Shown piece after piece: positions 24,504-32,098 of a stretch of 64,000 bases of DNA (the stretch's first letter is position 1; each line of letters begins with the position of its first letter). Made by a program: the position numbers and the translations under genes. The stretch is from positions 143,758-207,757 of the forward strand of contig JBCDAU010000004.1 in the NCBI GenBank assembly GCA_039185015.1, written 5' to 3'. Source of the DNA: JBCBSZ01 sp039185015 (GTDB lineage: Bacteria; Actinomycetota; Acidimicrobiia; Acidimicrobiales; Poriferisodalaceae). Under the pieces are notes generated by a model. It ran no database searches and had not been told where the DNA came from. It was given only the letters and a program-made list of their open reading frames with translations.

Positions 24504-25396
24504 TTGTAATCGAGGACGGCGAGCTCCGGGGTGGTGAGCGAGGCGTCGTCGCAGGCCGAGTCGCAGGCCATGGTCGGTACCCGACGGCCGATCCCGACGA
24601 TCGCCGAGCGGGAGCCTGCGCCCCGCAGCGGGGCGAGGGTCACGATGGTGCGCTCGTCGTCGAGCTCTTCGACCTCAGCGGCCCGAGGACGGCCCGTCCA
24701 CGGCCAGCCGAGCTCGACCCAGGCGTCGCGATCGAGGATCTGCGCGACCTGGGGCAGTGCGGCGTTGCCGCGGAGGTGATCGGCGAGCTCGGCCCGGTCG
24801 CCGGTGCGACGGATGATCTGATCGCACACCTCGACGTCGAGGTGACCCCAGAACCAGCCCTCGGGGAACGAGATGCCCGTTGGCGCGAGGTGGTGCCCAC
24901 CGATGTGGCTGATCCGCCAGACGCGGACGTCGTCCCACCGCGACGCGAGCCGCTCGAACAGCTGCAGGCCCAATGCGCCGCAGCGCTTGTCGCGTCGGCC
25001 GTGGGTGCAGATCAGGAGATCGCGGACGTCACCCGGATCGTGCAGCGGTGCCGGGTCATCTCCGTCGACGACGCCGATCACCGTGTCGGCGAACTGCTCG
25101 ACCTCGACCAGGGCTTCGGTGCGGGCGTAGCTCGAGCCCGTGTGGGAGTAGCGGATGACGCGGGCGGTACCGGCCGGCGACCCGCTGCCGCTCCCCGGCA
25201 CGAGGCCGAGGACGCGCGTGGGCTCGCCCCGCTCGGCGGCGCGATCGACGGCCAGCTTGACGCCGGCGAGGGCCTCGTCGTCGAAGATGTCCCGCTTCCA
25301 CGGGAGCCGCCACTCGACCAGCACGAAATGCGCGTAGTGCCCGGCCGTGCCGATGGGATCGATGCCGAATCGGTCGTAGGGCGCGCCGTCACTCAC
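24500..25396 (-). CDS. sucrase/ferredoxin-like protein
   Basis: A 298-residue thioredoxin-like [2Fe-2S] protein of the sucrase/ferredoxin-like family. The cluster region reads LICTHGRRDKRCGALG and the C-terminal signature is ISHIGGHHLAPT followed by WFWGHLD. The molecular function in actinobacteria is not established. GTG was chosen because TAGCGT lies 7 nt before it and because a TTG seven codons earlier lacks support. Confidence 0.85.
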   Translation of the reverse strand: MSDGAPYDRFGIDPIGTAGHYAHFVLVEWRLPWKRDIFDDEALAGVKLAVDRAAERGEPTRVLGLVPGSGSGSPAGTARVIRYSHTGSSYARTEALVEVEQFADTVIGVVDGDDPAPLHDPGDVRDLLICTHGRRDKRCGALGLQLFERLASRWDDVRVWRISHIGGHHLAPTGISFPEGWFWGHLDVEVCDQIIRRTGDRAELADHLRGNAALPQVAQILDRDAWVELGWPWTGRPRAAEVEELDDERTIVTLAPLRGAGSRSAIVGIGRRVPTMACDSACDDASLTTPELAVLDYK

Positions 25397-25403
25397 CCCC
25401 TCA

Positions 25404-25409
25404 ACGCTA
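25404..25409 (-). promoter_or_regulatory. putative -10 box (TAGCGT), sucrase/ferredoxin-like gene
   Basis: TAnnnT with a 7 nt spacer to the GTG; leaderless geometry. It lies back to back with the box of the divergent methyltransferase gene. Confidence 0.5.
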
Positions 25410-25427
25410 CCGAGCAACCCCTCCGGA

Positions 25428-25433
25428 TACGGT
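25428..25433 (+). promoter_or_regulatory. putative -10 box (TACGGT), methyltransferase fusion gene
   Basis: TAnnnT with a 7 nt spacer to the ATG and no SD sequence; leaderless geometry. Confidence 0.5.
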
Positions 25434-25440
25434 CATCCAC

Positions 25441-26454
25441 ATGGCTCCCGACCCCCGAATCCTCGACGTCCGCGCTGACGCCTCCCCCCACCTGCCGACC
25501 GACCTCGACGAGGTCGGCGGCCCCATCGGCCTACGCCTCGACCTCACCGGCGTCGAGGACCCGGACGCCGTCACCCGACAGGTTGGACGCGAGCTGTGGG
25601 GAGCGAGCGACCTGCTCGCCCGAGACGGCGTCGGGCTCGCCGTCCTGCACGATGGCTCGTCGACGGCCGAGGCGGTCCTGGCCGGCTTCGGCCGGGCCGT
25701 GCTCCCGCTCACCGCCCACTCCGATCCCGCGGTCGTCGACGGCTGGCTCACGGGTCAGCTGACCGCCGGACCGCAACGGGCCCGCCCGGTCGCCGGGAGT
25801 CGATCGACGGGCGGATCGGCCGAGCTCCACGACTACGTGCTCGCCCACGGCGACCCGGACGGGGATCGAATCGCCGCCGAGCTCGCCGCGGAGACCGCAC
25901 GTCGGTACGGCCCGCTCGGCGGCATGAACATCGGCGAGGACCAGGGTCGGTTCCTCCAACTGCTCACCGAGATCCTGGGCGCCGAGGTGGCCGTCGAGGT
26001 CGGGACCTTCACGGGGATGTCCGCCCTCTGGATCGCCCGTGGTCTCGCTCCCGGCGGGCGCCTCGTCTGCTGCGACATCAGCGAGGAGTACCCGGCGGTC
26101 GGACGCCGGTTCTGGGAGGAGGCCGACGTCGCGGATCGGATCGAGGTTCGGACTGGTCCGGCGCTGGCGACGCTCCGGGCGATGCCCAACGACCCCCACA
26201 TCGACCTCGCCTTCGTGGACGCCGACAAGACGGGCTATGCCGCCTACGTCGACGAGCTCCTGCCCCGGCTCCGGCCGGGCGGGGTCATCGCCATCGACAA
26301 CGTGCTCTGGGGCGGTGCCGTGATCGATCCGTCGATCACCGACCCGGACACCGAGGCGCTGCGGTCGCTCAACGACGCTCTCGCTGCACGCGACGACCTC
26401 GACACCCTGATGCTGACGATCGGCGACGGCGTCACGCTGGTCCGCCGCCGCTGA
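25441..26454 (+). CDS. class I SAM-dependent O-methyltransferase with an extra N-terminal domain
   Basis: A 337-residue protein whose last ~210 residues are a caffeoyl-CoA-type O-methyltransferase: VEVGTFTGMSALWIARGL binds SAM, FVDADKTGY carries the metal Asp and IDNVLWGGAV the second metal site. The first ~120 residues form an alpha/beta domain (DPRILDVRADASPHLPTDLD) that is not recognised and is absent from usual family members (~220 aa). It stands alone, followed by one of the three-copy intergenic elements. Confidence 0.82.
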   Translation: MAPDPRILDVRADASPHLPTDLDEVGGPIGLRLDLTGVEDPDAVTRQVGRELWGASDLLARDGVGLAVLHDGSSTAEAVLAGFGRAVLPLTAHSDPAVVDGWLTGQLTAGPQRARPVAGSRSTGGSAELHDYVLAHGDPDGDRIAAELAAETARRYGPLGGMNIGEDQGRFLQLLTEILGAEVAVEVGTFTGMSALWIARGLAPGGRLVCCDISEEYPAVGRRFWEEADVADRIEVRTGPALATLRAMPNDPHIDLAFVDADKTGYAAYVDELLPRLRPGGVIAIDNVLWGGAVIDPSITDPDTEALRSLNDALAARDDLDTLMLTIGDGVTLVRRR

Positions 26455-26477
26455 CGCACCACCCACGCCGGCGTCGG

Positions 26478-26551
26478 ACACGGCCCGGGCCACGGGCCGT
26501 CAGGCCGAGGACACTGGGAGGAGGGTGGGGCTCCCAGGGCCCGCCCAGGCA
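26478..26551. ncRNA. three-copy structured intergenic element, copy A
   Basis: This element fills most of the gap between two converging genes. It has an 8-bp hairpin (ACGGCCCG / CGGGCCGT), a 17-nt segment ending GAGGAGG that is near-identical in all copies, and a second stem (26523-26546, GGGTGGG with CCCGCCC, one G-T pair). Bases in the second stem differ from the other copies but pairing is kept. It may be a bidirectional terminator or a small RNA; read from the minus strand the conserved segment is CCTCCTCC, an anti-Shine-Dalgarno sequence. Confidence 0.45.
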
Positions 26552-27013
26552 TCAACGCGGCCTGGGGACGTGCTGGTCGAGCATGATCACGTTGCCATCC
26601 GGATCGGTGAGCACGATCGATCCGGGACCGTCGGCGTTGTCGGCGTCGACCCGCTGCGCCAGCTCGATGCCCGCGTCGTCGAGTCGGGACTCGATGTCGC
26701 GGACGTCGGTGAACGACTCGAGCAGCTCCATCCGGTTCGTGAGGCCCGGGTTGAACGTGAGGATGTTGCCCTCGAACATCCCCTGGAACAGCCCGATCGT
26801 CGACTCGCCGTTCTTCATGATCTGCCAGCCGCCGTCAGGGTCGCCCCCGGTCACGACGAACCCGAGGTGTTCGTAGAAGCTGCGCGAGGCGGCGAGGTCC
26901 GCGACGCTCAACGAGACCGAGAAGGCCCCCAGCTCGATCGAACCGGGCAGAGACGGATCGGCGCTCGGGACGGTGGGCATCTCCGCCCCGAACTCCTCGG
27001 CGTCGTCGGACAT
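26552..27013 (-). CDS. VOC (glyoxalase/bleomycin-resistance) family protein
   Basis: A 153-residue vicinal-oxygen-chelate protein. It has the paired beta-alpha-beta modules (FSVSLSVADLAASRSFYE, then IVLTDPDGNVIMLDQH). Members are metal-dependent lyases, dioxygenases or binding proteins; the substrate cannot be told. The ATG was chosen because of AGGAG 8 nt upstream and because homology begins shortly after it. Confidence 0.88.
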   Translation of the reverse strand: MSDDAEEFGAEMPTVPSADPSLPGSIELGAFSVSLSVADLAASRSFYEHLGFVVTGGDPDGGWQIMKNGESTIGLFQGMFEGNILTFNPGLTNRMELLESFTDVRDIESRLDDAGIELAQRVDADNADGPGSIVLTDPDGNVIMLDQHVPRPR

Positions 27014-27113
27014 CGCTGCTCCTCGGTCGACGGTGCCGACGGACGCTACCCGGCCATGCGGAAGCGGCGGACGGCGCGCAGGTAGCGTCCCGGTGTCCGA
27101 GGAGGAGGGGTCG

Positions 27114-28856
27114 ATGCCGGACGAACTGGTGGCGGTCGGTGACGGGCGGTACATCTCGTCACCGGCCAACGAGCGGTTCCCGGTGTGGACCCGCGGCAAC
27201 GCGGGCGAGGTCTACCCGGAGGTCTTCTCTCCACTGAGCTGGTCCGTCGCGTCCGATGCCGGGGAGGCGGCGATGCGCCGCGCCGTGCTCCGCACCGGAC
27301 TGATGACCGAGGCCGACTTCGCGGGACAGGAGTACACGTTCACGGCGGTCTTCGGCGGGTACGCCTACCTGAACCTCTCCGTGCAGCGCACCATCGCCCA
27401 CCGCATGATCGGCGCGAAGGTCGACGACGTCGATCAGACCTACCTGGGCAACGCCGACGTCGTGCCCCCGTACCGGTCCCATCCCGCGGATCGGAACCTG
27501 CGCGCCAGCCTCCGAGGTTTGCGACACACCCTCCGGGTGCTGCGAGCGACCGACGTGCCGGAGCTGCGCGACGACCAGCGCGAGGTCGAACGCTGGCGGG
27601 CATCGCTCCCCACGCCCGCGGAGGCGAGCGATCAGCAACTCCGCCGGCTCAGCCAGGACTTCCTGCCGATGTTCGAGCGGATGTTCGAGACCCACCTGTT
27701 CGTGTCGGGTGCGGTCGCGATCCCGGTGGGCGCGCTCGCCAACCTCTGCGAGCGGCGCCTCGGCGACCGCAGCCTGCACATCGTGCTCCTCGGGGGCATC
27801 GGCGACGTCGAGTCGGCGGCCCCCTCCTGGGCGCTGTGGGAGCTGGGGCGCCTCGTCGCCGCAGATGCGACGCTCACCGGTGCGTTCGACGACGGCGTCG
27901 ACGGGCTCCTCGATCGACTCCGAGGCGAGGCCGCGGCCACGCCGTTCCTCGCCGCGTTCGACGATTTCCTCGTCGAGCACGGGTGCCGCGGCCCGAACGA
28001 GTGGGAGACCGCCTGCCACACCTGGGGCACCCAACCGGAGCTCGCGCTCGCACTGGTCGACCGACTGCGGATGGCCGACGAGCCGCAGGCACCGGCGGTG
28101 CAGCACGCCCGCCTGGCCCAGGAGCGCGAGGCGGCGACCGCCGACGCCGAGGCACGCATCGGCTGGTTGCGTCGGCGGAACTTCCGACAGACCCTCGCCG
28201 CTGCGCAGCTGTGGTCGCAGGCCCGGGAGCGATCGAAGACGACCGTGATCCGGGCCATCCACGAGCTCCGACTCGCCTCCCACGAGCTCGGACGCCGATG
28301 CGCCGAGCGGGCGGGCGGCGACGCCCAGCCCGACGATCTCTGGTTCCTGCTCGAGCCCGAGATGGACGACTACATCGCCGACCCGGCCGGCTTCTCGAGC
28401 CTGATCGCCGAGCGGCGGCGGATGCGGGATCAGCTGGCCGAGGTCGAGCCGCCCTTCTTCTTCGAGGGCGATCAACCGTCCTCGTCGACGTGGCGGCGAC
28501 GTGACCGCACCACCGAGCAGCTCGGCGCCGGTGCGGTCGTCGAGGGCATCGGTGGCTGCCCGGGCACCGCCTCGGGCCGGGCCCGGGTGGTGACCGATCC
28601 GTCCGATCCGACGGCCCTCCGCCCCGGCGACGTGCTCATCGCACCGATCACCGATCCTTCGTGGACACCCCTGTTCGTGCCCGCGAGCGCCGTGGTCGTC
28701 GACGTCGGCGCCGAGCTCTCGCATGCGGTGATCGTGTCGCGCGAGCTGGGCATCCCGTGCGTGGTCAGCGCCACCGAGGCGACGAGGCGGATCCCCGACG
28801 GCGCACTCGTCGAAGTCGACGGCACCAGAGGCGAGGTCCGCGTCGTCGAGGTGTGA
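27114..28856 (+). CDS. PEP-utilizing/phosphohistidine-domain protein lacking the ATP-grasp domain
   Basis: A 580-residue protein. The N-terminal ~450 residues resemble the middle helical region of rifampicin phosphotransferase-like and PEP synthase-like enzymes (RFPVWTRGNAGEV). The C-terminal ~110 residues are the swivelling phosphohistidine domain with the active His in GAELSHAVIVSRELG. The nucleotide-binding domain that would charge this His is not present in the protein or adjacent. GGAGGAGGGG 4 nt before the ATG fixes the start. Confidence 0.8.
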   Translation: MPDELVAVGDGRYISSPANERFPVWTRGNAGEVYPEVFSPLSWSVASDAGEAAMRRAVLRTGLMTEADFAGQEYTFTAVFGGYAYLNLSVQRTIAHRMIGAKVDDVDQTYLGNADVVPPYRSHPADRNLRASLRGLRHTLRVLRATDVPELRDDQREVERWRASLPTPAEASDQQLRRLSQDFLPMFERMFETHLFVSGAVAIPVGALANLCERRLGDRSLHIVLLGGIGDVESAAPSWALWELGRLVAADATLTGAFDDGVDGLLDRLRGEAAATPFLAAFDDFLVEHGCRGPNEWETACHTWGTQPELALALVDRLRMADEPQAPAVQHARLAQEREAATADAEARIGWLRRRNFRQTLAAAQLWSQARERSKTTVIRAIHELRLASHELGRRCAERAGGDAQPDDLWFLLEPEMDDYIADPAGFSSLIAERRRMRDQLAEVEPPFFFEGDQPSSSTWRRRDRTTEQLGAGAVVEGIGGCPGTASGRARVVTDPSDPTALRPGDVLIAPITDPSWTPLFVPASAVVVDVGAELSHAVIVSRELGIPCVVSATEATRRIPDGALVEVDGTRGEVRVVEV

Positions 28857-28894
28857 CCGCTCGATGGGGCTCGGGGACCCGCCAGGGAATGAGG

Positions 28895-29698
28895 TCAGGT
28901 CAGGGCGGAGGCGAGCACGTCCGGCAGCGCTCGCTGATGCACGACCGTGAGCCTCTGGGTCGTCCGGGTGACGGCGACGTAGAGGTCGCTCAGGCCGTGG
29001 GTGCCCTCGAGGATCGATGCCGGTTCGACGAGCACGACCGAGTCGAACTCCAGACCCTTCGACTCCACCGGCGTCAGCGCGTGGACGGCCAGGCCCGACA
29101 GGTCGGGCAGGTCCATGCCGATCACGGCGAGCCGGGAACCGGGGCTCCGCTCGACCTCGGCTCGCACGATGGTCTCGAGCTCCCCCACCGCGTCGCCGAC
29201 CTCCATCACCGTCGGCGCCTCGCCCGTCGACCGGATCGCAGCCGACGGCGTGAGGTCGGGGGCGAGCGTACGGAGGAGGGCCGAGGCCACCTCGTTCACC
29301 TCGGCCGGTGAGCGGTAGTTGACCGTGAGCTCGCGGTGAGAGACGTCGCCGAGCTCGGGCGGGAGGTGGTCCTCCCATCGGCCGGCCGGGCCGAGCGTGC
29401 GCTGCGCGAGGTCGCCGACGATCGTCATCGACCGGTCTCGGGCGCGGCGCACGAGCATCCGCCACTGCATCGGCGTGAGGTCCTGGGCCTCGTCGACGAT
29501 CACGTGGCCGTACCGCCAGGCCCGCTGACGGGCGGCGAGCTCGGCGACGGCGGCCTGCTGCTCGGCGAGGCGATCCACCTGGGAGATGTGCAGCTCGGTG
29601 ATCGGCTCGCCGTCGTTGTCGAGCAGCGGCGCCCCCGTCTCGGCACGCACGACGCGGTCGAACTCGGATCGGCGGTTGGCTCCCGAGCGATCAGTCAC
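28895..29698 (-). CDS. C-terminal half of a HelR/HelD-like RNA polymerase-associated ATPase
   Basis: The second part of a superfamily 1 helicase-like motor. It has the Walker B region HVIVDEAQDLTPMQW, motif IV-like NYRSPAEVNEVA and motif VI DLYVAVTRTTQRL. It alone lacks a Walker A. It overlaps the upstream half by 8 bp, with a GTG at 29698 in the correct frame (another at 29704). Joining the halves needs a one-base shift near CGTGACTGATCG. It may be a real two-gene split, a frameshift mutation, or a sequencing error. Confidence 0.7.
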   Translation of the reverse strand: MTDRSGANRRSEFDRVVRAETGAPLLDNDGEPITELHISQVDRLAEQQAAVAELAARQRAWRYGHVIVDEAQDLTPMQWRMLVRRARDRSMTIVGDLAQRTLGPAGRWEDHLPPELGDVSHRELTVNYRSPAEVNEVASALLRTLAPDLTPSAAIRSTGEAPTVMEVGDAVGELETIVRAEVERSPGSRLAVIGMDLPDLSGLAVHALTPVESKGLEFDSVVLVEPASILEGTHGLSDLYVAVTRTTQRLTVVHQRALPDVLASALT

Positions 29699-31409
29699 GG
29701 TCACCCCAGGTCTCGTCGTAGGACAGCAGGTCGAAGTCCGCGTCCTCGAGGTCGGGGTCGTCGAGCCGGATGGCGTCGGGATCCTCCACCGCATCGTCGT
29801 CCGAGAGGTCGATCTCCTCGTCCGCGATCTCGGCGAGCTCGAACTCGTCGGTCGCATCTCGACGGTTGACGTCGTCGTCGAGCGCCTCGTCGGGCACGAC
29901 GGGACCGAGCAGGGCGAAGAGCTCGTCGAGGAGCGGAACGTCGGCCGGGCTCCGCCGACGGTCGTCGAGCTCACGTTCTGGGCAACGTTCCCGGGCGAGC
30001 ATCGCGAGGGCGGCGGCGTCGAGCCCGGCCCGCTTCCCGGCCGATCGCAACAGACCGCCGCTGCCCAGCAGGTCGTTCAGCGTCTGCTCCGGCGTGAGCG
30101 TCGGCCACTGGCGGAGACAGAACCGCTCGAGGTCGACCGACCCTTCGAAGTGCTCCCTGGCGTCGTCGAGGTTGGGGAAGGTCGGGTCGTAGACGGCGGC
30201 GCAGAGCTCTTCGATGAGGCTCTGTCGGAACGCGTAGGCGCCGCCGTTGTGGGTCGCCTGCGTTCGAGCCCGGTCGTAGATGGCGACCAGCCGTTCGCGC
30301 TCGAGGCGGACCGACGCCGTGCCGTAGAGCAGCTCGAGGTCGGCCTTCGGCCGCCGCTGGCGATCAGCGACCGCAGCAGCGAGCAGCTCGACCATCTCGA
30401 TGCGGCCCTTGAGCTCGGCGAGCCCCGGCGGATCCTCGGGGCCGATGAGCACCCCGGGGAAGAGGTCCTTGATCGTCGCCGACACGACGCCGGACTCACC
30501 GAGAGAGGGCAGCACGCCGGAGATGTAGGCCAGGAACTGGGTGCTGGGGCCGACGACGAGCACGCCGGTCTCGGCCAGCTGCACCCGCTGGTCGTAGAGC
30601 AGGTAGGCAGCGCGGTGGAGTGCCACCACCGTCTTGCCCGTGCCGGGACCACCCTGGACGACCAGCGGGCCGTTGGACGGGGCGCGTACGACGGCGTCCT
30701 GCTCAGCCTGGATCGTCGCCACGACCGATCGCATCTGGTCCTCGGTAGGCGCCGAGACCGAGGCGAGGATCGCCGCCTCGCCCCGCAGGCCGAGGCCGTC
30801 CTGCAGCGCGGCGACGTCGAACACCTCGTCGGAGTAGCTGACGAGGTCATCGGGCCCACCGACCTCGCCGTAGAGCAGGTGGCGGCGGCGCTCCACACCG
30901 AGCCGGTCGATCGGGGTGGCCCGGTAGAAGGGGATCGACGCCGGCGCTCGCCAGTCGACCAGCAGGACGTCGTCGCCGTCGACGACGCTGATGCGGCCGA
31001 TGTCGAGACGCTCGCCGTCCTCGCCGATGACGTGCCCGAACGCGAGCGCCTCGCCGGCCTCGTCGAGCTCGATCACGCGCTTCACCGCGCCCATCGCCGC
31101 ATCCGCGGTCTGGCGGACGAAGGCGGCCTGGACGGCGGTGTCGGCCTCGTCGTCCGGGTCGAAGATGTCGCGGATGCCCTCCTCGGTCGCCTCGGCGGCC
31201 TCCTCGGCCAAGCGTTCGGCGAGGCGGCGCGCGCCGTCGAGCTGTCCGCGATGGACGGTGAGGACCCGGGCGAGGCGCTTCCGCTCCTCGGCCAGGACGT
31301 CGGCGACGGCGTCGTCGGGGCTGTGGGGGGCGATGCCTCCAAGTGTGCCTGACGATCGTCGCGTTCCCGACCCGCGAGCAGACGGCTGATCGTCCGATGT
31401 CTCGGCCAT
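29691..31409 (-). CDS. N-terminal half of a HelR/HelD-like RNA polymerase-associated ATPase
   Basis: A 572-residue protein with an N-terminal helical coil (about 35-80; HelD-type proteins insert a coil into RNA polymerase), then the 1A domain with Walker A GGPGTGKT at 253-260 and VALHRAAYLLY. It ends in a highly acidic stretch (DDDAVEDPDAIRLDDPDLED) just before the split. HelD/HelR removes stalled RNA polymerase, and HelR also gives rifampicin tolerance in mycobacteria. Divergent from the selenoprotein gene with 56 bp between starts. Confidence 0.78.
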   Translation of the reverse strand: MAETSDDQPSARGSGTRRSSGTLGGIAPHSPDDAVADVLAEERKRLARVLTVHRGQLDGARRLAERLAEEAAEATEEGIRDIFDPDDEADTAVQAAFVRQTADAAMGAVKRVIELDEAGEALAFGHVIGEDGERLDIGRISVVDGDDVLLVDWRAPASIPFYRATPIDRLGVERRRHLLYGEVGGPDDLVSYSDEVFDVAALQDGLGLRGEAAILASVSAPTEDQMRSVVATIQAEQDAVVRAPSNGPLVVQGGPGTGKTVVALHRAAYLLYDQRVQLAETGVLVVGPSTQFLAYISGVLPSLGESGVVSATIKDLFPGVLIGPEDPPGLAELKGRIEMVELLAAAVADRQRRPKADLELLYGTASVRLERERLVAIYDRARTQATHNGGAYAFRQSLIEELCAAVYDPTFPNLDDAREHFEGSVDLERFCLRQWPTLTPEQTLNDLLGSGGLLRSAGKRAGLDAAALAMLARERCPERELDDRRRSPADVPLLDELFALLGPVVPDEALDDDVNRRDATDEFELAEIADEEIDLSDDDAVEDPDAIRLDDPDLEDADFDLLSYDETWGDRD

Positions 31410-31452
31410 CGCTGCGCCGGAGGTTGGAGCCGTTGCCGACTCGCGAGCGGGC

Positions 31453-31458
31453 TACCTT
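31453..31458 (+). promoter_or_regulatory. putative -10 box (TACCTT), Prx-like selenoprotein gene
   Basis: TAnnnT with a 7 nt spacer to the ATG and no SD; leaderless geometry. Confidence 0.5.
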
Positions 31459-31465
31459 CGCCCGA

Positions 31466-31993
31466 ATGCAGCTCGGCGACCGGCTCCCACCCCTCGATCT
31501 CCTCACGCCCGACGGCGAGGCCGTCCCCCTCGGCGACCTGATCGAGCGCACGACGGTCGTCGCGCTCCCCCGCTACTTCGGCTGAGCGCCCTGTCGGGTG
31601 ATGCTGCTGCAGTTGCAGGAGCGACGTGACGAACTGTCGGCACTCGGCGCCGACGTCATCGGCGTCTCCAAGGGCGCCGACTTCCAGGCCGACGAGCTCC
31701 GAGACGACGACGGGGTCACCTACCCCTTGCTCGTCGATCCGGAGGAATCACTGAAAGGTGCGCTGCGCTTCCGGCGGATGAGGCCGTGGCAGTACCTCGT
31801 GCCGTCCACGCTCGGCCGCTACGTGGCGAGCGTGCGCCACGCCCGACCGGGGAAGATCACCGGCGACGTGCTGGCGCTACCCGGGGTCGTCGTGATCGAC
31901 GGCGACCTGCAGCTCCGCTACCGCTACGAAGGCCGGACGCTGGCGGACTATCCCGAGCTCGACGAGGTGATCGCCGCGGTCGCTGCGATCTGA
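31466..31993 (+). CDS. peroxiredoxin-like selenoprotein (in-frame UGA, UxxC motif)
   Basis: A 175-residue Prx-like/AhpC-TSA-fold protein if the UGA at 31583-31585 is read as selenocysteine (residue 40). The surrounding sequence VALPRYFG-U-APCRVM is the family's YFGCxxCR active site with the first Cys replaced by Sec; the resolving Cys43 is kept. After the UGA the frame continues for 135 codons with family features (GADVIGVSKGA, YPLLVDPEES, LPGVVVIDGD). A hairpin with a GU-containing loop follows 17 nt after the UGA. Plain gene calling would give a 39-residue fragment and a headless protein. Likely role: thiol/selenol peroxide or disulfide reduction. Confidence 0.85.
31603..31622 (+). promoter_or_regulatory. 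candidate bacterial SECIS hairpin
   Basis: GCT/AGC plus CTGC/GCAG arms around an AGTT loop with one G-G mismatch, starting 17 nt after the UGA. Bacterial SECIS elements sit inside the coding region just after the UGA with a G-U in the apical loop; this fits but the stem is short. Confidence 0.45.
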
Positions 31994-31996
31994 CCG

Positions 31997-32098
31997 GCCC
32001 GCCTGCTGCCAGCACCGTCCCGCCGCGGCCGGTTCAGCGGCGAGGACCTGCAGAGGAGGCGTGGGCCTTCGGGACCCACGCCCGGGCGACAACTCAGC
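31997..32098. ncRNA. three-copy structured intergenic element, copy C
   Basis: This element lies between converging genes. The conserved AGGACCTGCAGAGGAGG is followed by a stem GCGTGGG / CCCACGC (32059-32081) closed by a CTTCGG tetraloop-like cap, and is preceded by G/C-rich sequence able to fold (CCGGCC with GGCCGG). The stem sequence differs from copies A and B yet pairs perfectly. Confidence 0.42.

Noticed and set aside
29691..29693. TGA within the HelR/HelD-like gene as a selenocysteine codon
   Set aside because: The downstream half is in another reading frame, so readthrough would not join them; a frameshift explains the split better.
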